Of a stretch of 64,000 bases of DNA, positions 1 through 12,645 are shown one piece after another. Within the stretch, counting starts at the first letter, position 1. Every line of letters starts with the position of its first letter. The notes beneath the pieces are model-generated. The model searched no databases, had not been told where the DNA came from, and worked only from the letters and a program-made list of their open reading frames with translations. The position numbers and the translations under genes are program-made. Origin of the DNA: Corynespora cassiicola (taxonomy: Eukaryota > Ascomycota > Dothideomycetes > Pleosporales > Corynesporascaceae); NCBI GenBank assembly GCA_022059125.1, contig JAEUWY010000020.1:868001-932000 (forward strand). Reading direction: 5' to 3'.

Positions 1-1
1 C

Positions 2-778
2 CTAGAGGCTATCAGGCGTGGGATCAATACACCAGAGGGCACGGAAACGGGTATCAGTTCCAGCACTTCTCCTCAAGCTGTGCGGGATGTTGGTAACACG
101 AAGCCGGCACAATGGCCTATCAGTGAGACGGATTCTAGGAATCAAATACCGTCCAAGGAGCCGGAATTCATACCACAACTTACAGATAATCCAACATCGA
201 TAAAAGATGCGAGCCCCGTTGAGCCAGACTGTTGTCTACTTCCACCTTTGTCCTCGCACACAGAGACTGTCGCGACGTCGACAGTATCAGACTTGATGGT
301 GAGGGCCGATACTGAGATGATGCCTCCCCCGCCCGTACCTACAGCGCCGGATGTGGCAATGAGGGCCGACACTAAGATGATGCCTCCTCCACCAATACCA
401 ACGCCTCCAGCACCGGATCTGATGATGAAGGGTGATGGTGAGAAGATGCCTCCTCCACCGATACCAACATCTACGACGCAGGATGTAACAATGTTGGATG
501 GGTTTGAGATGATGCCTCCTCCGCCCATACCTACGTCACCGGATGTGACAATAAAGGCCGATGCTAAGATGATGCCTCCACCAACACCAACACCCGCATC
601 ACCGGATCTATCGAACAGGGCCGATACTGAAGCAATAACTCCGCCAATATCAGTAGCACCGGATCTGACGATGATGGCTAAAACTGACACAAAGATGCCT
701 CACGTACCAAACGGAACATATAGGCACTCAGACGCCCATCACCCAAATGGAAATCATGAGCCCGAACTAGAGGCCTGA
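2..778 (+). CDS. C-terminal part of an unidentified protein with proline-rich tandem repeats (5' end outside window)
   Basis: The frame is open from the first bases of the window to a TGA at 776-778, giving about 258 residues with no start visible, so this is the 3' end of a longer gene. From about 290 to 700 the protein holds roughly seven degenerate units of 18-22 residues with the pattern D-(L/V)-x-x-(R/K)-A-D-x-x-MMPPPP-(I/V)-PT-x-x-P. Units 1-4 are best preserved; later ones lose the PPPP core. The tail ends in a His/Asn-rich stretch and PELEA. I do not recognise the family. Acidic spacers alternating with PPPP runs suggest a disordered, possibly SH3/WW/EVH1-binding tail, but that is inference. 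The repeats also make it likely that copy number varies between strains. An intron inside this stretch is not needed to keep the frame. Confidence 0.6.
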   Translation, partial: LEAIRRGINTPEGTETGISSSTSPQAVRDVGNTKPAQWPISETDSRNQIPSKEPEFIPQLTDNPTSIKDASPVEPDCCLLPPLSSHTETVATSTVSDLMVRADTEMMPPPPVPTAPDVAMRADTKMMPPPPIPTPPAPDLMMKGDGEKMPPPPIPTSTTQDVTMLDGFEMMPPPPIPTSPDVTIKADAKMMPPPTPTPASPDLSNRADTEAITPPISVAPDLTMMAKTDTKMPHVPNGTYRHSDAHHPNGNHEPELEA

Positions 779-2424
779 TGAAGTTTCCTGCACCAAGGAT
801 CATGCAAGAGTGTGAGTAAGCAGATTGGGGGGGTTGAATGGGTCCAGATGAGTGGTCGATAGGGGTGCAAGGTTCCCGCCGTTGAATTCCGAATTACCGT
901 AATAACAAGCTATCATTGGTGTTTGTGGCCTCTCAGTAATTGCAATGCACTTTACACGGGCAATCAGATGTCGTTTCCCATTACCCGATCTTGCGCATAG
1001 CAGACCGTTCGCATGTGTAACCCCTGTCCCCCCTCCCGCACATACAGCCATACACCCAGATTCCCGACGGACGCACCACTCAAACTTGCATCTCAGCGCC
1101 GACCCCCTCGTACACACCATCCCAGACCCAAGCACGCAAATCTGACATTACCCGCTCCTTCTAGAAACCACCCAGCCGAGCGATAGAAGGATACCAGATC
1201 CCCGGCTCTCACGGCAGCGTGTAGATTACCAAACCCAGGTACCTCCCTCACGACATGACGACCATCAGCCTCAGCCTTGCACTTTGCACCACCTCACCGA
1301 TTTCCTTTCTTTTCTTCCTTTCTTCAAAATTTTTGTTACGCGCTTTGCCTTTGACATGAAGACGCGCCTTTTTCTTTCTTTCTTTCTTTCCTTCCCCCCC
1401 ACCAAATCCCCTCACCACCCCGAAGGAAAAAAAAAGCCCTCCCTCCCTAGAGTCTAAACCACCTTCCCGAACTAGAACCCTTCCGCCCCGACTCTCTTGG
1501 CATCGCCTTAACCACCCCTGCGCATCCTTGGCGGCGGCGCCAACGCCCCCGGTTCGGCTGGCTGTGGACACGGGGGGAGGGGGGAGGGGGGAGGGGGATT
1601 GGGATAGGGTTGGCGAGTGTGCAAGTATACGATAGACAGGTCGTGGGCCGTGTGGACGGTGGATTTGTGATACGAAGGGCTAGGGATAGGCGCAGGTGGA
1701 GTGGCAATGGTATGGCGATGGGGTGATGGGTGTGGGAAAGCCGTGCTTCGGGTTTGCTCTTGCTCTTGCTCGCGCTCGCGCTCGATGCCATCCAACACGG
1801 CATATTTGACATTTTGCCAAATGCGGTTTGTTTGACTGCAAGCAACACAATGTCCGCCATACACACACACACACACCCTCACCCACCGCGCACGTTATCT
1901 CCTCCCGACCCACCACCCGCCCGCCAAGCCCCCCGCCATACCGCACCCGGAAGCTGCTCAGCAAAGCTTACCCCCCGCTTCACAGAGCTTGCGCAGCTTG
2001 CCCATCTCGCGCATGCTCGGCAGCAACCCAGGCTCCGGGAAATTGGGTCTTGCTCGAAAACGTCTCTAATCTTTTCTGCTAATCGTGTTTACTTTTTCCC
2101 GTTTCTGGGGTGGGTTGGGGGTGTTTAGGGCGGGTTCTGTTCGGCGGGCGGCGGGCGGCGGGTTGATTGGGGGGGAGATGAAAGGGATGGATCGGAGCGA
2201 GGCGGTGATAAGAGGGGGGTGGAGAATGGGTATATAAGCTTGGAAGGTAGGGAAGGGCCGGGTTTGCCTTTTGCCTTTTCTGCGTTTGCTTGTTTTTTTC
2301 TTGAGCTGAGGTAAGAACGCGGCCATCGTTGTTACTTGGGAACAGGTCTGTTGGTCCTCGATTGTTTCGAATTGTTCAGTCGTTCAACGGCAAGAATATC
2401 AATTGTTCGCTCCATTGGTTCATC
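779..2424. other. Intergenic spacer and promoter region upstream of the aminopeptidase
   Basis: No supported gene. It contains strongly pyrimidine-rich tracts (about 1290-1450), a G-rich run near 1575-1600, a short (CA)n run around 1858-1876 and GGCGGGC repeats near 2140-2165. Apparent reading frames here are low-complexity and have no recognisable domain. Confidence 0.6.
2231..2238 (+). promoter_or_regulatory. TATA box candidate for the M28 aminopeptidase gene
   Basis: TATATAAG lies 194 bp upstream of the chosen ATG at 2425 and is followed by a pyrimidine-rich stretch (about 2258-2302), a usual layout for inducible secreted-enzyme genes in fungi. The transcription start is not known. Confidence 0.4.
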
Positions 2425-4206
2425 ATGAAGGCCGCCTTGATCCTTGGAGCCCTCGCGCTTGCTGCCTCTGCTGCGGAGGTGCACCCGCGTCAATATGGCC
2501 ACGGCAATTCGACCAAGGTGTGCGGGAAGAAGCCGCTTGTGAACTCTGTACGTCTCTCCATTGTTCCGGCTTGGACCCGTTGAAATTTCTAACGTTGGGT
2601 GTTTGTGTAGAAGAAGCTCCAGCGCAGCATCTCAGCCGATGCCTTGCTCGCTGGATCCCAGGCGCTCGAGGACATTGCGTACGCCACGCCGGCTCGTAAT
2701 CGCGTCATGGGCAGCGCAGGCCACAACGAGACGGTCAAGTACCTGGTTCAAGAGCTGGAGGCTCTGGGTGGATACTACAAAATCGAGCTCCAAGAATTCT
2801 GGAACTGGGTGCAAATCAGCGCTGATTTCAACTTGACTGTTGATGGTGAGAGCGTCGATGCTGGCGTTTTCGATTTCTCGGCCAGCGGCAACGTCACTGC
2901 TCCAATTGTTGTGGTGGACAATCTAGGATGTGAGCCGGTAAGTTTATGCACAGCACACAGAATCTACGGAGAAATCAGGCAGGAGGCACGACGTTTCCCT
3001 GCATCGGTATTGTTGACGAAAACGATATTTGATGGCGTCATTTTGTCCATATCCGGTTGATCTCTTCTCTCTAGATCGGTTCTGTGCCTGCAAAAGACGA
3101 TGGGCAATTTTGCTGATATCGGGCAGTCTGATTATCCCGCCGGTGTCGAAGGCAATGTCGCCCTCGTTTCACGTGGAACTTGCGAATTCGGATTGAAGTC
3201 TGCACTAGCAGGCAACGCCGGAGCTGTCGGTGCCCTCATCTACGACAACCAGGCTGGTCGCCCTCTCGCAGGAACCCTAGGCACGCCCGGCCGTCCTGAG
3301 GGAGACTACATCCCCACGCTGGGATTGAGCCAGGAGCAGGGCTTAGCGTTTGTTGATGCCATCACTGGAGGAGCAACGGTCACTGCGAACCTTGACGTGA
3401 TCACGGATATTGGAAACTTTTCAACCAACAACGTCATTGCTACCACCAATTGCGGTAACCAAAACACCACCCTTGTGGTGGGCGCTCACACCGATTCGGT
3501 AGCTGCAGGTCCTGGCATCAACGACGACGGCTCCGGTACGATCGGTATCCTCGAAGTCGCAAAGCAGCTCGCAAAGTATAGGGTCAACAACGCCGTTACC
3601 TTTGGCTTCTGGTCGGGCGAGGAAATCGATCTGTTGGGATCGACTCTCTTCGTCGAGTCGGCATCTCCCGAGAAGCAGGCATCCATCCGTGCTTACCTCA
3701 ATTTCGACATGATTGCGTCTCCCAACTACATTCACGCCATCTATGACGGAGATGGCAGCGCTTTCAATGAGACAGGACCTACCGGTTCGGCTGAGATCGA
3801 ATCGTTCTTTGAGGATTACTTCAGCAGCGTCGGTCAGAATTACACCGCCACCGCGTTTGATGGCCGTTCAGACTACTACGCTTTCATCGAGGCAGGCATT
3901 CCTGCTGGTGGAACCTTCACTGGAGCCGAAGAGATCAAGACCGAGGAAGAGGCCGAGCAGTTTGGAGGCACTGCAGGCGAGTCTCTGGATCCTAACTACC
4001 ACCAGGCCGGCGACGACGTCGAGAATCTCAGCATGGATGCTTTTGTCCTGCACACCAAGGCAATTGCTGCGGCAGTATCCAAGTATGCTACTAGTTTCGA
4101 CAGCCTGCCCCCCAGGACGGTTGGAAGGAGGTCCGTCCCTAAGAAGAGGGGCCAGAGTGCCCACAAGCACGCGACTAAGCTGTGCGGAAAGCACAAGACA
4201 ATGTAG
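2425..4206 (+). CDS. Secreted or vacuolar M28 family aminopeptidase (aminopeptidase Y / Lap2 type)
   Basis: Three exons: 2425-2547, 2611-2937 and 3127-4206, giving 509 residues, the usual size for fungal Lap2/Ape3-like enzymes. The protein removes N-terminal residues from peptides using two zinc ions. It starts with a clear signal peptide (MKAALILGALALAASA), followed by an N-terminal helical region, a protease-associated domain (VEGNVALVSRGTCEFG, about residues 155-170) and the M28 catalytic domain. Visible zinc and catalytic residues are H271 and D273 in GAHTDS, an Asp in GINDDGSG, the Glu pair in SGEE, the Asp in NFDM and the His in NYHQAGDD. Intron 2 is placed at the acceptor ending 3126 (preceded by CTGAT); the earlier CTAG ending 3074 would shift the frame. 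Several N-x-T/S sites fit a secreted glycoprotein. The C-terminal tail is Lys/Arg-rich (KKRGQSAHKHATK), which is unusual and may be trimmed. Secreted versus vacuolar location cannot be decided. Confidence 0.9.
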
Positions 4207-7200
4207 AACGTGCAATGGATTGACGAGAAGGACATGTTGTATGTAAATAGAGCTGAAACGAGTATAAATGAATAGTATGATAGGCGTAAACCTTGCCGAT
4301 GTGTACTTGACCTGCTGACGATCAATACTCAGCATGTAGCTCACGGGGGTAGGCTGCCAATCTTGCGACCGAGATATTCCAAATGGATGGCGGGACCATC
4401 TGTTGGAACGAAACAAGCATTTCCAGATAACTTAAATCTGGAATGTTGAAGATAGGGTTGCTCCTAAGCAGGACAGCCCCGGAAAAACGATGCTATATTT
4501 ACCATGGTCCAAGCGTACTCAATGCGTTCGTTAGGCGATCCAACTGGTGGTGCCAGAGTAGTCGCCAATGGACACTGCACATGATGGAGCTAGGCGCTGA
4601 TGTTCCCAAGTCCGTTGCAACAGTGCTTCAAAACTCAATCCGGCAGTCTGATCAGCCGGGCAATGAAGCTGTCAGCTCACCCACGCCTCACAAAAGGGCC
4701 GAATTGGTCGCAGATCGTGGGATCTCGCAGCTGACCTGGGACGGCGAATAAAGTTTCCACCCACGTGTGGAGAGAGTGAGGCCAACAAGGGAACCTTTCC
4801 AGAACATTCGCGCCGCGGAGCTGACAAGTACGGACGGTCCGAGGGTGGCTGGGAGGCCGAGGTTCCCTTTGCAGTCAACATGGCGACCTGGGGTGACATT
4901 TGTGCGAGCCCACAAAATAGGCCCCATGCAGTATGAATAGCCAGGTACAAACTAGGGGGGTAGCCTGCATGTTGCTCGCCCACGGTGGGCTTTAGTCTGA
5001 GGACGGGCGAGATGGAGCCCAGGGCTCAGGCGCGCGCGGGGGGGGGGGGGGAATAGTTCCAAGTCTCCGACGCAACTCGTACCACTCTTGACGACGTCGA
5101 CAGCACGACAACAAAGTTCCGGCCGTTGATGTTGTTCTTTCTGCCAGCACACCGTGGGCATGCGTAGGAGCCCAGCGAACGCCTGTATGTATGCGCTGTC
5201 ACGGGTAGCGTGCATGAGCTCCCGGCGCGCATACCACGTACTTGAGCCGTGGGGCAATTGGAAGTCAAGCCGCTATGACTCAAAGGCTCAGCGAGTCTGC
5301 ACGCATGCCTGGCCGAGGCTGGGATGGGGGGTGGAAGCGGGCGGGCCTTGGACATGCGATGGGCGGGCCCTGGGCGGGCTATGAGCGGGCGGCGGATGGG
5401 GCATAGGGTGATGTACAGGCGAGCAGCGCACCCGGCACACCATAGTGGAGAAGACGGGCCTGACAGAGAGACAAGTCGAGTGCCGAGTTCATATGTGGTC
5501 GCAGGGCTTGGCCGTAGCGCCCCCACGGCGCGGGCATGATGAGCGATTCTGGCGAGGGCGATGTCGCTGGATGGAGGGAAGCGGATGCGGGGTTGGAGGT
5601 TGAAACGGAAGGGAGCTAGGGCCGAAGCCGGCTAGAGGCGCGGCTATCGATAACAAGGCGTTTCATGATGCCCTGGCGGTGTAGGACGTTTTCTTCTAGA
5701 CCGAACCCGGCGCCGTCACCTTGCAGCGGTAGCAGCAGGTGCTAGCAGCATAGCAGCGGTACAGCACCACAGGAACCTCGCCTGCCAAAATGTCACGGCG
5801 GCTAGGGGCGCTCCGGGCGCGCCTGGAGGCCCGAAAACCCAGGCGGCGAGGCGGCGGCGGCATGGCGCAAGAGAAGCAGCAGCAGCGGCAGCACGACGAC
5901 GGCGACGACGACAAGGAGGAGGCTGACACGGCGGCGAGGGTGTGGGCTTGGACGCAGGCGCGGGCATGGGCGCGGGCATGATGGCGGGCATGGGTGCCCG
6001 TCGACGTCGTCCATCGGCATTTTGGCGAGACGCGAGGCCGCCCCGCTGGCCGCTCTGACGGCCGTGGACGAGCAGCAGTACGGCAGTGCAGAGCCAGAGC
6101 CAGAGCCAGAGCCAGAGCCAGTCACCCAGTCACCCAGTCACCGAGTGCGCAGGCCAGCGCGCCCCTCCCTTGCCTGTGTCGCAGCGGCCAGGCGCAGATC
6201 TCCAGCTTTGGATTGGGAAGACGGGCGTGCCAATCCGCATCCGCCTGCTGCAGTCACGCTGGATGACGTCCGGCCTCCGCGCGAGGGCCATTCAGCGGTA
6301 CGGCTGGAGTTCATCCCTACCAGCATGGAGCGAACAAAGTTCCAGGCAATGTCCGGCCAGAAGCAAAGTCACTGTTCAACGTCCTCGCTTGCCGCGCACC
6401 GCAGTCGCAGGTGGGCCATGTCGGGCGCCCGGGTGGAGTGGCTCGGAGGGGTTGGGTTATTGGGGGGCAGAGCTGCCCTCAGGCTGCCCTCTTGCGCGCA
6501 GCGGGCGGCGGGCGGCTGGCGGCTGGCGGCTGGCGAATAGGTGCGGCCAGGGCGCTTTATGCGTTGCCTGCGCTGCCTGTGGCGGAAAATGGGGTAGAGG
6601 CAGCGCGCGCAGCCGGGGGATGCAGCAGGGGGGAGAGGGGAGGGGGGGGGGGCAACCTCAGCGTGGCCTGGCTGCGCGCTGCTCGCTGCTCGCTGCCCGC
6701 TGCCGGCGACAGAGCGACAGAGCGACAGAGCGGCCAGAGCGGCCAGAGCGGCCAGTTCGCAACGCACACACAATTGCGGGCGGTGGGCCCGGACAGGTGG
6801 TCAGTCCGGTGGCAGAGGTTAGGGCCAGTCCCAATATATGCGGAATACCGTAGCGGAGAGACTCGACCTACCTGCTTTAAATACGGTGGCGTGCATGCGG
6901 GCTAGTCAGGACCTCGTCGTTTAAGAATCTAAGGGTCCTGCGGCCGCTTCTGTCCGTCACATCACTCGGGCGCCGCACTGTACGTACTCTGTACTCATAG
7001 TTCTGTATCTCCACGCGCCCTGCAGCGACGGCCGTTTTCCTACCAGTCTGTCATTTTCGAGCCGGCTGTTGCGCCCTGGCCAGCACCATCACCACCTCCG
7101 CGCAGGGGCCTCTGGCTGCCGCGGCCAAACGCCTGAACGCTTGAGCGCTACCACGCTAGCAGTCCAACGCCCACTCCATCCTGGACCGCCTCCTCTCGAC

Positions 7201-7447
7201 CTCCCGCGAACACTCCCCTCCTCTGCGATCCCCAGCGCCCACGCCAGCGAGGGCTCCTGCCCTGTGTACGAATTATTGTGTGCGTAGCCCCCCCTCCCGC
7301 GCGCCCTCGTCCCATGTCCCTCCAGCCGGCTGCCCTGCCAGCCCCAGCTCCTTTTTGCTCCCCTCACCGCCAACCCCAACCCCACACACTCGAGACCTGA
7401 CGCCCGCCCGCGCTGACCACGCCCGCCGCAGTGTATTTCTAGCAAAA
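4207..7447. other. Gene-free spacer with GC-rich simple repeats
   Basis: I see no supportable gene in about 3.2 kb. The right half is very GC-rich and repetitive: a G run at 5040-5051, a GAGCCA hexamer array at 6091-6120 followed by TCACCCAG repeats, and GACAGAGC/GGCCAGAGC repeats at about 6713-6755. Overlapping frames on both strands are repeat artefacts. The last part (about 6950-7447) probably carries the promoter and leader of the Pumilio gene. Confidence 0.55.
6091..6120. repeat. GAGCCA hexanucleotide array
   Basis: Five consecutive near-perfect 6-bp units (GAGCCA), directly followed by a short TCACCCAG-type array to about 6144. It lies in a gene-free GC-rich spacer. Confidence 0.8.
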
Positions 7448-10400
7448 ATGGCCTTCTCCCAAGGCATTGGGGAGCGCGCCGCCCTCAAGTCCCCCCGCGA
7501 GGACTCGTCCTTCGCCTCCCTCACCAGCCCGTTGCGCGGCGTCGGCTCCCAGATGGGCTCCTCGTCCAGCGATGCCCGCGGCCAGCTGCACCGCAGGTTC
7601 ACCACCAACAACATCCCCACCCTCCAGACCCCGCTATCTCCAATTGGCCAGCAGCGCCGCCAGGCCGCCGAGTCCGTCGAGTTCACCACTGCGGTACGTA
7701 CCACCGTCTTCCATATAGTCGAGTAGAGGCCACCGGGGGAGGGCGCAGCGCAACACGTGTGAACCCCGTGATGGGGAGAGGGTGTAGTGACGATTCCGTC
7801 CGACTCTTCGTCTGTGTCGGCATGCCATGTTTCTCCGTGTCTCCATGTGTATTTTCGTCCGTGGGCCCTGCGGTCCCTTTGTTTTCTACAATGTCGCTGT
7901 GAAGAGAGTTTAGACTAACATGGCACCATTAGACGTACCATAAGCTTCAAGTGGTAAGAAACTCTACTTCACTGCGACATGTTTTTCCTCGTTTGTCTCT
8001 CTACTGCCTCTCTCTCACTTCTGCACCTCTCCCCGCTTCCCCGCTTCGCCTTCGCCTCTCACCGTCCTGCTGCTATTGTGGCTGCAAGTAAAGGCAGCCC
8101 GCCCTTCCCCGGGAGAGGGGTCCCTATAACCTCTTCCTCTGCCCCCTCTCTTCCCCTCTTCTTCCCTTCTCTCCCCACCCACGTCTATCAACCCCCCTCT
8201 GCACCATATTCCTCACAAACCTTCTATATCACCAGAGCTGTACAACACGCTCTTCGGACACCCGAGGCTTTCATATACCTTCCATATCCACCCCTCTATC
8301 TATCTCACATCTCATATATCTCTCCTCTGCCACTCTCCCAACAGCGCGTCTGTTGCGTGTTGCGTCCCTCCTCCACACGTCACACTTGCCGACTCGTGTG
8401 ATTTGCTGACAACTCGTTAGCTCGAGAAAAAGAAACTTGAGTACGAATATCTCAAAGAACAACGGCGACGCTTTGAGGCCGAAATGGAGCTCATTGACTT
8501 GCAGTCTCGCCGTGACGAAGAGGAAATCCACCGTCTCTCTTCCGACATTCAGTACGGCAAGCATAGCCAGCCCACCACCCCGCCCGAGTACAACAACACC
8601 AACGGCTTCCCCACTGCTCTATCTCGCCCCAACCGTTTCAGCATGTCGAGCATCACCCCCGGCATGACGACTCCTCGTGGCAGCCGCTCTGGCTCTCAGA
8701 TCACCTCTCCGCCAGCTTCCACCCACAGCACCCAGGGCAACGGTTATCTTCCCTCCAAGTCCATGCCTGGCTCTCGTCGTGGCTCTGATGAGGACCGTGA
8801 TGACTTCGACAATGGCAATGGCACCGGTACCGGCAATGGCTTTGCTCCTATCAGCCCGCCTTTCCGCACGTGAGTACACACTTCTTGACCGTCTTTCACT
8901 ACGCACCCCGACCTTTCGGTTACCACGCGTTACACCAACCCCACATTTGAACGCGTCCCTCCGCATTCTCGCACCTCAATTCTCTCTCACAAACCATCAT
9001 TCTTCTACTAACATATTTTCCAGTAACCAGAACCGCATGTCCATGCCGGTCACCGGTCTTGATTTCCGTGGTCGCGACGACCTTCCGGACCTTGCCTCGG
9101 TTCTTGGCCACATCAACACCACTGCCTATCTGTTTGGCGACGACGAGAAGTCTCAGAACCCAGTGTCTCCCGACGTCAAGTCCTACTTGCAGATGAACAC
9201 CACCGACGACAAGTTCCCCATCCTTGTCCGCCGCGACGGCAACGGAGTCGGCAATAACATGCAGCTGTCCGCCTCCTCCGCTGCCCTTGACTTGGCTCTC
9301 TCTCAGTCGCCCGGTCCCGACGCGCAGACCAACGGTGGTTGGCATGGCTACCGTCACCGCCAGGCCCAGCAGTCCCTCCCGACCAACACTCTGCGCAAGC
9401 CTTCTCAGGTTGACGACTTCGAGGTCGGCCAAGCCAACGGCAATTCCAACAACGTTGAAGGAACTCCCACCAAGAACATGGCCAACAACCGCCGTTCTGT
9501 CGAGTTCACCTTTAGCCCGGACGGCAAGCGCTCTAGCTACCAAGCTAGCCCCAACGGTATGCCAAAGCTGCAGCAGTCCTTCTCCACCAACGATGTGCCT
9601 ACCTTGAAGAATGGCAATGGCACAAATGGCGCGAATGGCTCTGGTGTTAATTCTCATGCAGAGCAACACTTGCACAACCACAACGCGAGCATGGGCCGTA
9701 TTCCCCACAACGTCATGTCCAACCGCCACAGCCGTGAGCTTTCTACTGGCTTCAAGGATCAAGAGTATCGTTCCATGCAATCTGGCTTGCATGCTAGCGC
9801 CGCTCCCTTCGGTCCTGCTATCACGTCGGCGGCCTCGACCAACGGCATCACTGCCGGCGCCGTCTCTTCGCCCACCATGTCGCAGTACTCTACGAGCACT
9901 TCGACCGCTGGTAACAGTGCGCCATACTACGGGTATGGCATGTCGATGGCCAATGGACTTGCCAATCAGATGAACGGCCTATCCATAGGACCGCAGATGG
10001 GTGGTCCTCCCCCTGCCTACACCACCACTGGCATGTACGGCAACAACGGCGGGGTTAGCAGCTACTACAACCCGTATGCCTCGTATGGCCCCAACGGCCG
10101 TGTTCAGGACAGCCAGGCTCGCGTCATCCAGAGCCGCCGCATGCAGAACGATGCCAACCGGTTCATGAACTACGACTTGAAGACCATGAACCGCCAGGAG
10201 ATCTATTCTCTCTGCAAGGACCAGCACGGCTGCCGCTTCCTTCAGAAGAAGCTCGAAGAGCGCAACACCGAGCATCTGCAGATCATCTTTGACGAGACCG
10301 CCCCCCATGTCGTTGAGTTGATGACGGGTAAGCTCCCATCTCCAATGCCCCCCGATACAAGTCGCTAATTGTAATAGATCCCTTCGGCAACTACCTTTGC

Positions 10401-11499
10401 CAGAAGCTCCTCGAGTACACCAACCACGAGCAGCGCAACACCCTTGTTCGCAACGCTGCTCCCTCCTTGGTTCAGATCGCCCTCAACCAGCACGGCACTC
10501 GCGCTTTGCAGAAGATGATTGAGTTCATCTCTACCCCCGAGCAGGTTAGTTGGATCCGTCCCTTGCTCCATACCATTTCACTAACTTTGATAGATCCACA
10601 TGATCATTCAGGCCTTGTCCGGCCAGGTTGTTGATCTGATCCAGGACTTGAACGGCAACCACGTCATCCAGAAGTGTTTGAACCACCTCAAGGCCGAGGA
10701 TGCCCAGTTCATCTTCGACGCCGTTGGTCAGCACTGCGTCACAGTTGGCACCCACCGCCATGGCTGCTGCGTCCTTCAGCGCTGCATTGACCATGCCAAT
10801 GGCTTCCAGAAGGTCCAGTTGGTTCGCCAGATCACCGCGAACAGCTTCAACCTTGTCCAGGATCCCTTCGGCAACTACGTCGTGCAGTACATTCTCGACT
10901 TGAATGATCCTAGCTTCACCAATCCTCTGTGCATTGGCTTTGCGGGCAAGATTGCCGAGCTCTCCAAGCAGAAGTTCAGCTCCAACGTGGTCGAGAAGTG
11001 TATCCGCTGCGCCGACGTTACCACCAAGGCTGTCATGGTCGAGGAGCTTCTCAACGTCGAGGAGCTCGAGAAGCTCATGCGCGATTCGTACGGCAACTAT
11101 GTCATCCAGACTGCCCTCGAGTTTGCTCCTCCGGACTTGTGCGTGCACCTCATCGAGGCCATGCGCCCCATCTTGCCTCAGATCCGCCAGACGCCCTATG
11201 GTCGCCGCATCCAGAGCAAGGTCCAGGAGCGCGAGTCTCGCCTGGCTGCCTACACTGGCCGCACTTCGGGTCATGTCTCCCCGCACACCATCACTGCGAC
11301 CCAGTCGCCAGAGACGCCTGGCTTTCAGGCTCCTCCCATGTACACGGCCGCTGCTAACTACGGTCCCAACATTGCGTCTCCCCAGCCCCACCGCTTGAGC
11401 AACCCGCCTCTGCCGTCGCACTTGCAGAACTCTGTACAAAACCAGGCCTATCAGCAGTACGGACTGGCCCAGGCCAACGGCATGGGCAACTTTTTCTGA
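7448..11499 (+). CDS. Pumilio-family (PUF) RNA-binding protein, Puf4/Mpt5 type
   Basis: Five exons: 7448-7693, 8421-8869, 9024-10327, 10378-10544 and 10594-11499, all in phase, for 1023 residues. PUF proteins bind UGU-containing 3'UTR elements and recruit deadenylation and repression factors in the cytoplasm. The first 600 residues are low-complexity (Ser/Asn/Gly/Gln-rich) with a short charged coil (LEKKKLEYEYLKEQRRR) at the start of exon 2. The Pumilio domain spans roughly residues 605-935 with eight repeats. The base-reading triplets are C-R-Q (HGCRFLQ), N-Y-Q, T-R-Q (HGTRALQ), N-H-Q (NGNHVIQ), C-C-Q (HGCCVLQ), N-Y-Q, S-N-E (FSSNVVE) and N-Y-Q. This series matches the Puf4 class from family knowledge. 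Exon 3/4/5 junctions fall inside the repeat array. Intron 1 is 727 bp and pyrimidine-rich, long for this window. The start has a good context (AAAAATGG). The family assignment is firm; Puf4 versus Mpt5 is less so. Confidence 0.93.
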
Positions 11500-12645
11500 A
11501 CGAGGACAAGCTGAGGGTCTTTTGACGACGTTACGACCTGACGAAACCACGGCCGCCCTCGCCCAAATACGTACCCAGGACATCGCCCATCTCTCGCTTT
11601 ATCCTTGCCAGTTGCCAACCTTCCGCTGGTGTTGGGGCCTATTTCCTCCGAGGCGCGATCTCTTTCATATCTTTCGACGTTGATGGCCATTGCGGCGCAA
11701 GCACTTTGGCTACCAAGTCGGCTTGTATAGTATTCTACGAGCATCTCAGCGGAGCTTGGGCTATCGGCATCCTTACCGGCGCTATCGGTCTTGCGATGGA
11801 GTGCACCACCATGCCTTCCCTCATCATCTTATCCCCTTGCATTCCCTGTAACCCCATTGCGGCATCTTTTACCCCCTCCCATGGCTAGCCTTCCCTTCCC
11901 ACCACGGTATTCTATCACATCCCATTCTTTCCTTTCTATTCCCTGTGTTATTCTTTGGCACACGATGCCGTCCCAAAAACCGACTCCAACCCCATTTTTT
12001 CCTTTATTGGCATGGTTTGCAGCATCATCGTTCACGACCGCACGCGCAAGGGCGGCTATTTTTTCCTTTTTGGCAATTTTTCTTCTCCCCATCACTACAC
12101 GAAGCGCCTACGGTCGACGAACGTCTGCGTGCGGATTTTCATGGCTAGATGGCTGAATGAGTCATGTGATGGACGGACTGATGGATTCACGGATTGATTT
12201 GCTGGGGCTCCTCTATGCTGCGACATCATCTTGATCTTGCGGCGGTACCGCCAGGTAGATAGGGAAAGCCCTGGAAGTTTAGGAAATGAAATTATTTGAC
12301 GTTGGATCAAATGGCGCATGGCCAGGCATGAAGATGGTGTGATGGCGGGCGTGATGGTCGTGGCAAGGGGCGTTTGGGCGCCAAGAACAGCGGAAATGCA
12401 GGTGATGTGGGTGGAGCCCGCCACCTTCCGGTTCTGAGACGATGACGAGGGTCTGGTCTGGCGCGGGCATTCCATTCCCCAACGGGCTCCGACGCCAATA
12501 TATCGCACCTGGGCACCTTCCCCTTCGCACCACCTCCCCGCCAGGCTCCAGCGAAATTTATATCTGCCAACAAACCCCACTGCGCTACTCGCACTACCCA
12601 CTCTACATAGTCCACTCCTGATATCACCACAAAGCCCCGTACACG
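11500..12645. other. 3' region of the Pumilio gene and promoter of the I9 inhibitor gene
   Basis: No supported coding region. The proximal part (to about 12150) is pyrimidine-rich and is probably the long 3'UTR expected for a PUF mRNA. The segment just before 12646 is the likely promoter of the small inhibitor gene. Confidence 0.5.

Noticed and set aside
3064..3074. CTAG acceptor for aminopeptidase intron 2
   Set aside because: It shifts the frame to a stop within 14 codons; the acceptor ending 3126 joins the family sequence in frame.
4443..4751. 102-codon frame after the aminopeptidase
   Set aside because: No domain or signal, and it lies in a spacer whose other frames are equally open.
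5695..6905. Several overlapping 100-250 codon frames on both strands
   Set aside because: They arise from GAGCCA, GGC and GACAGAGC repeats and show no protein-like pattern.
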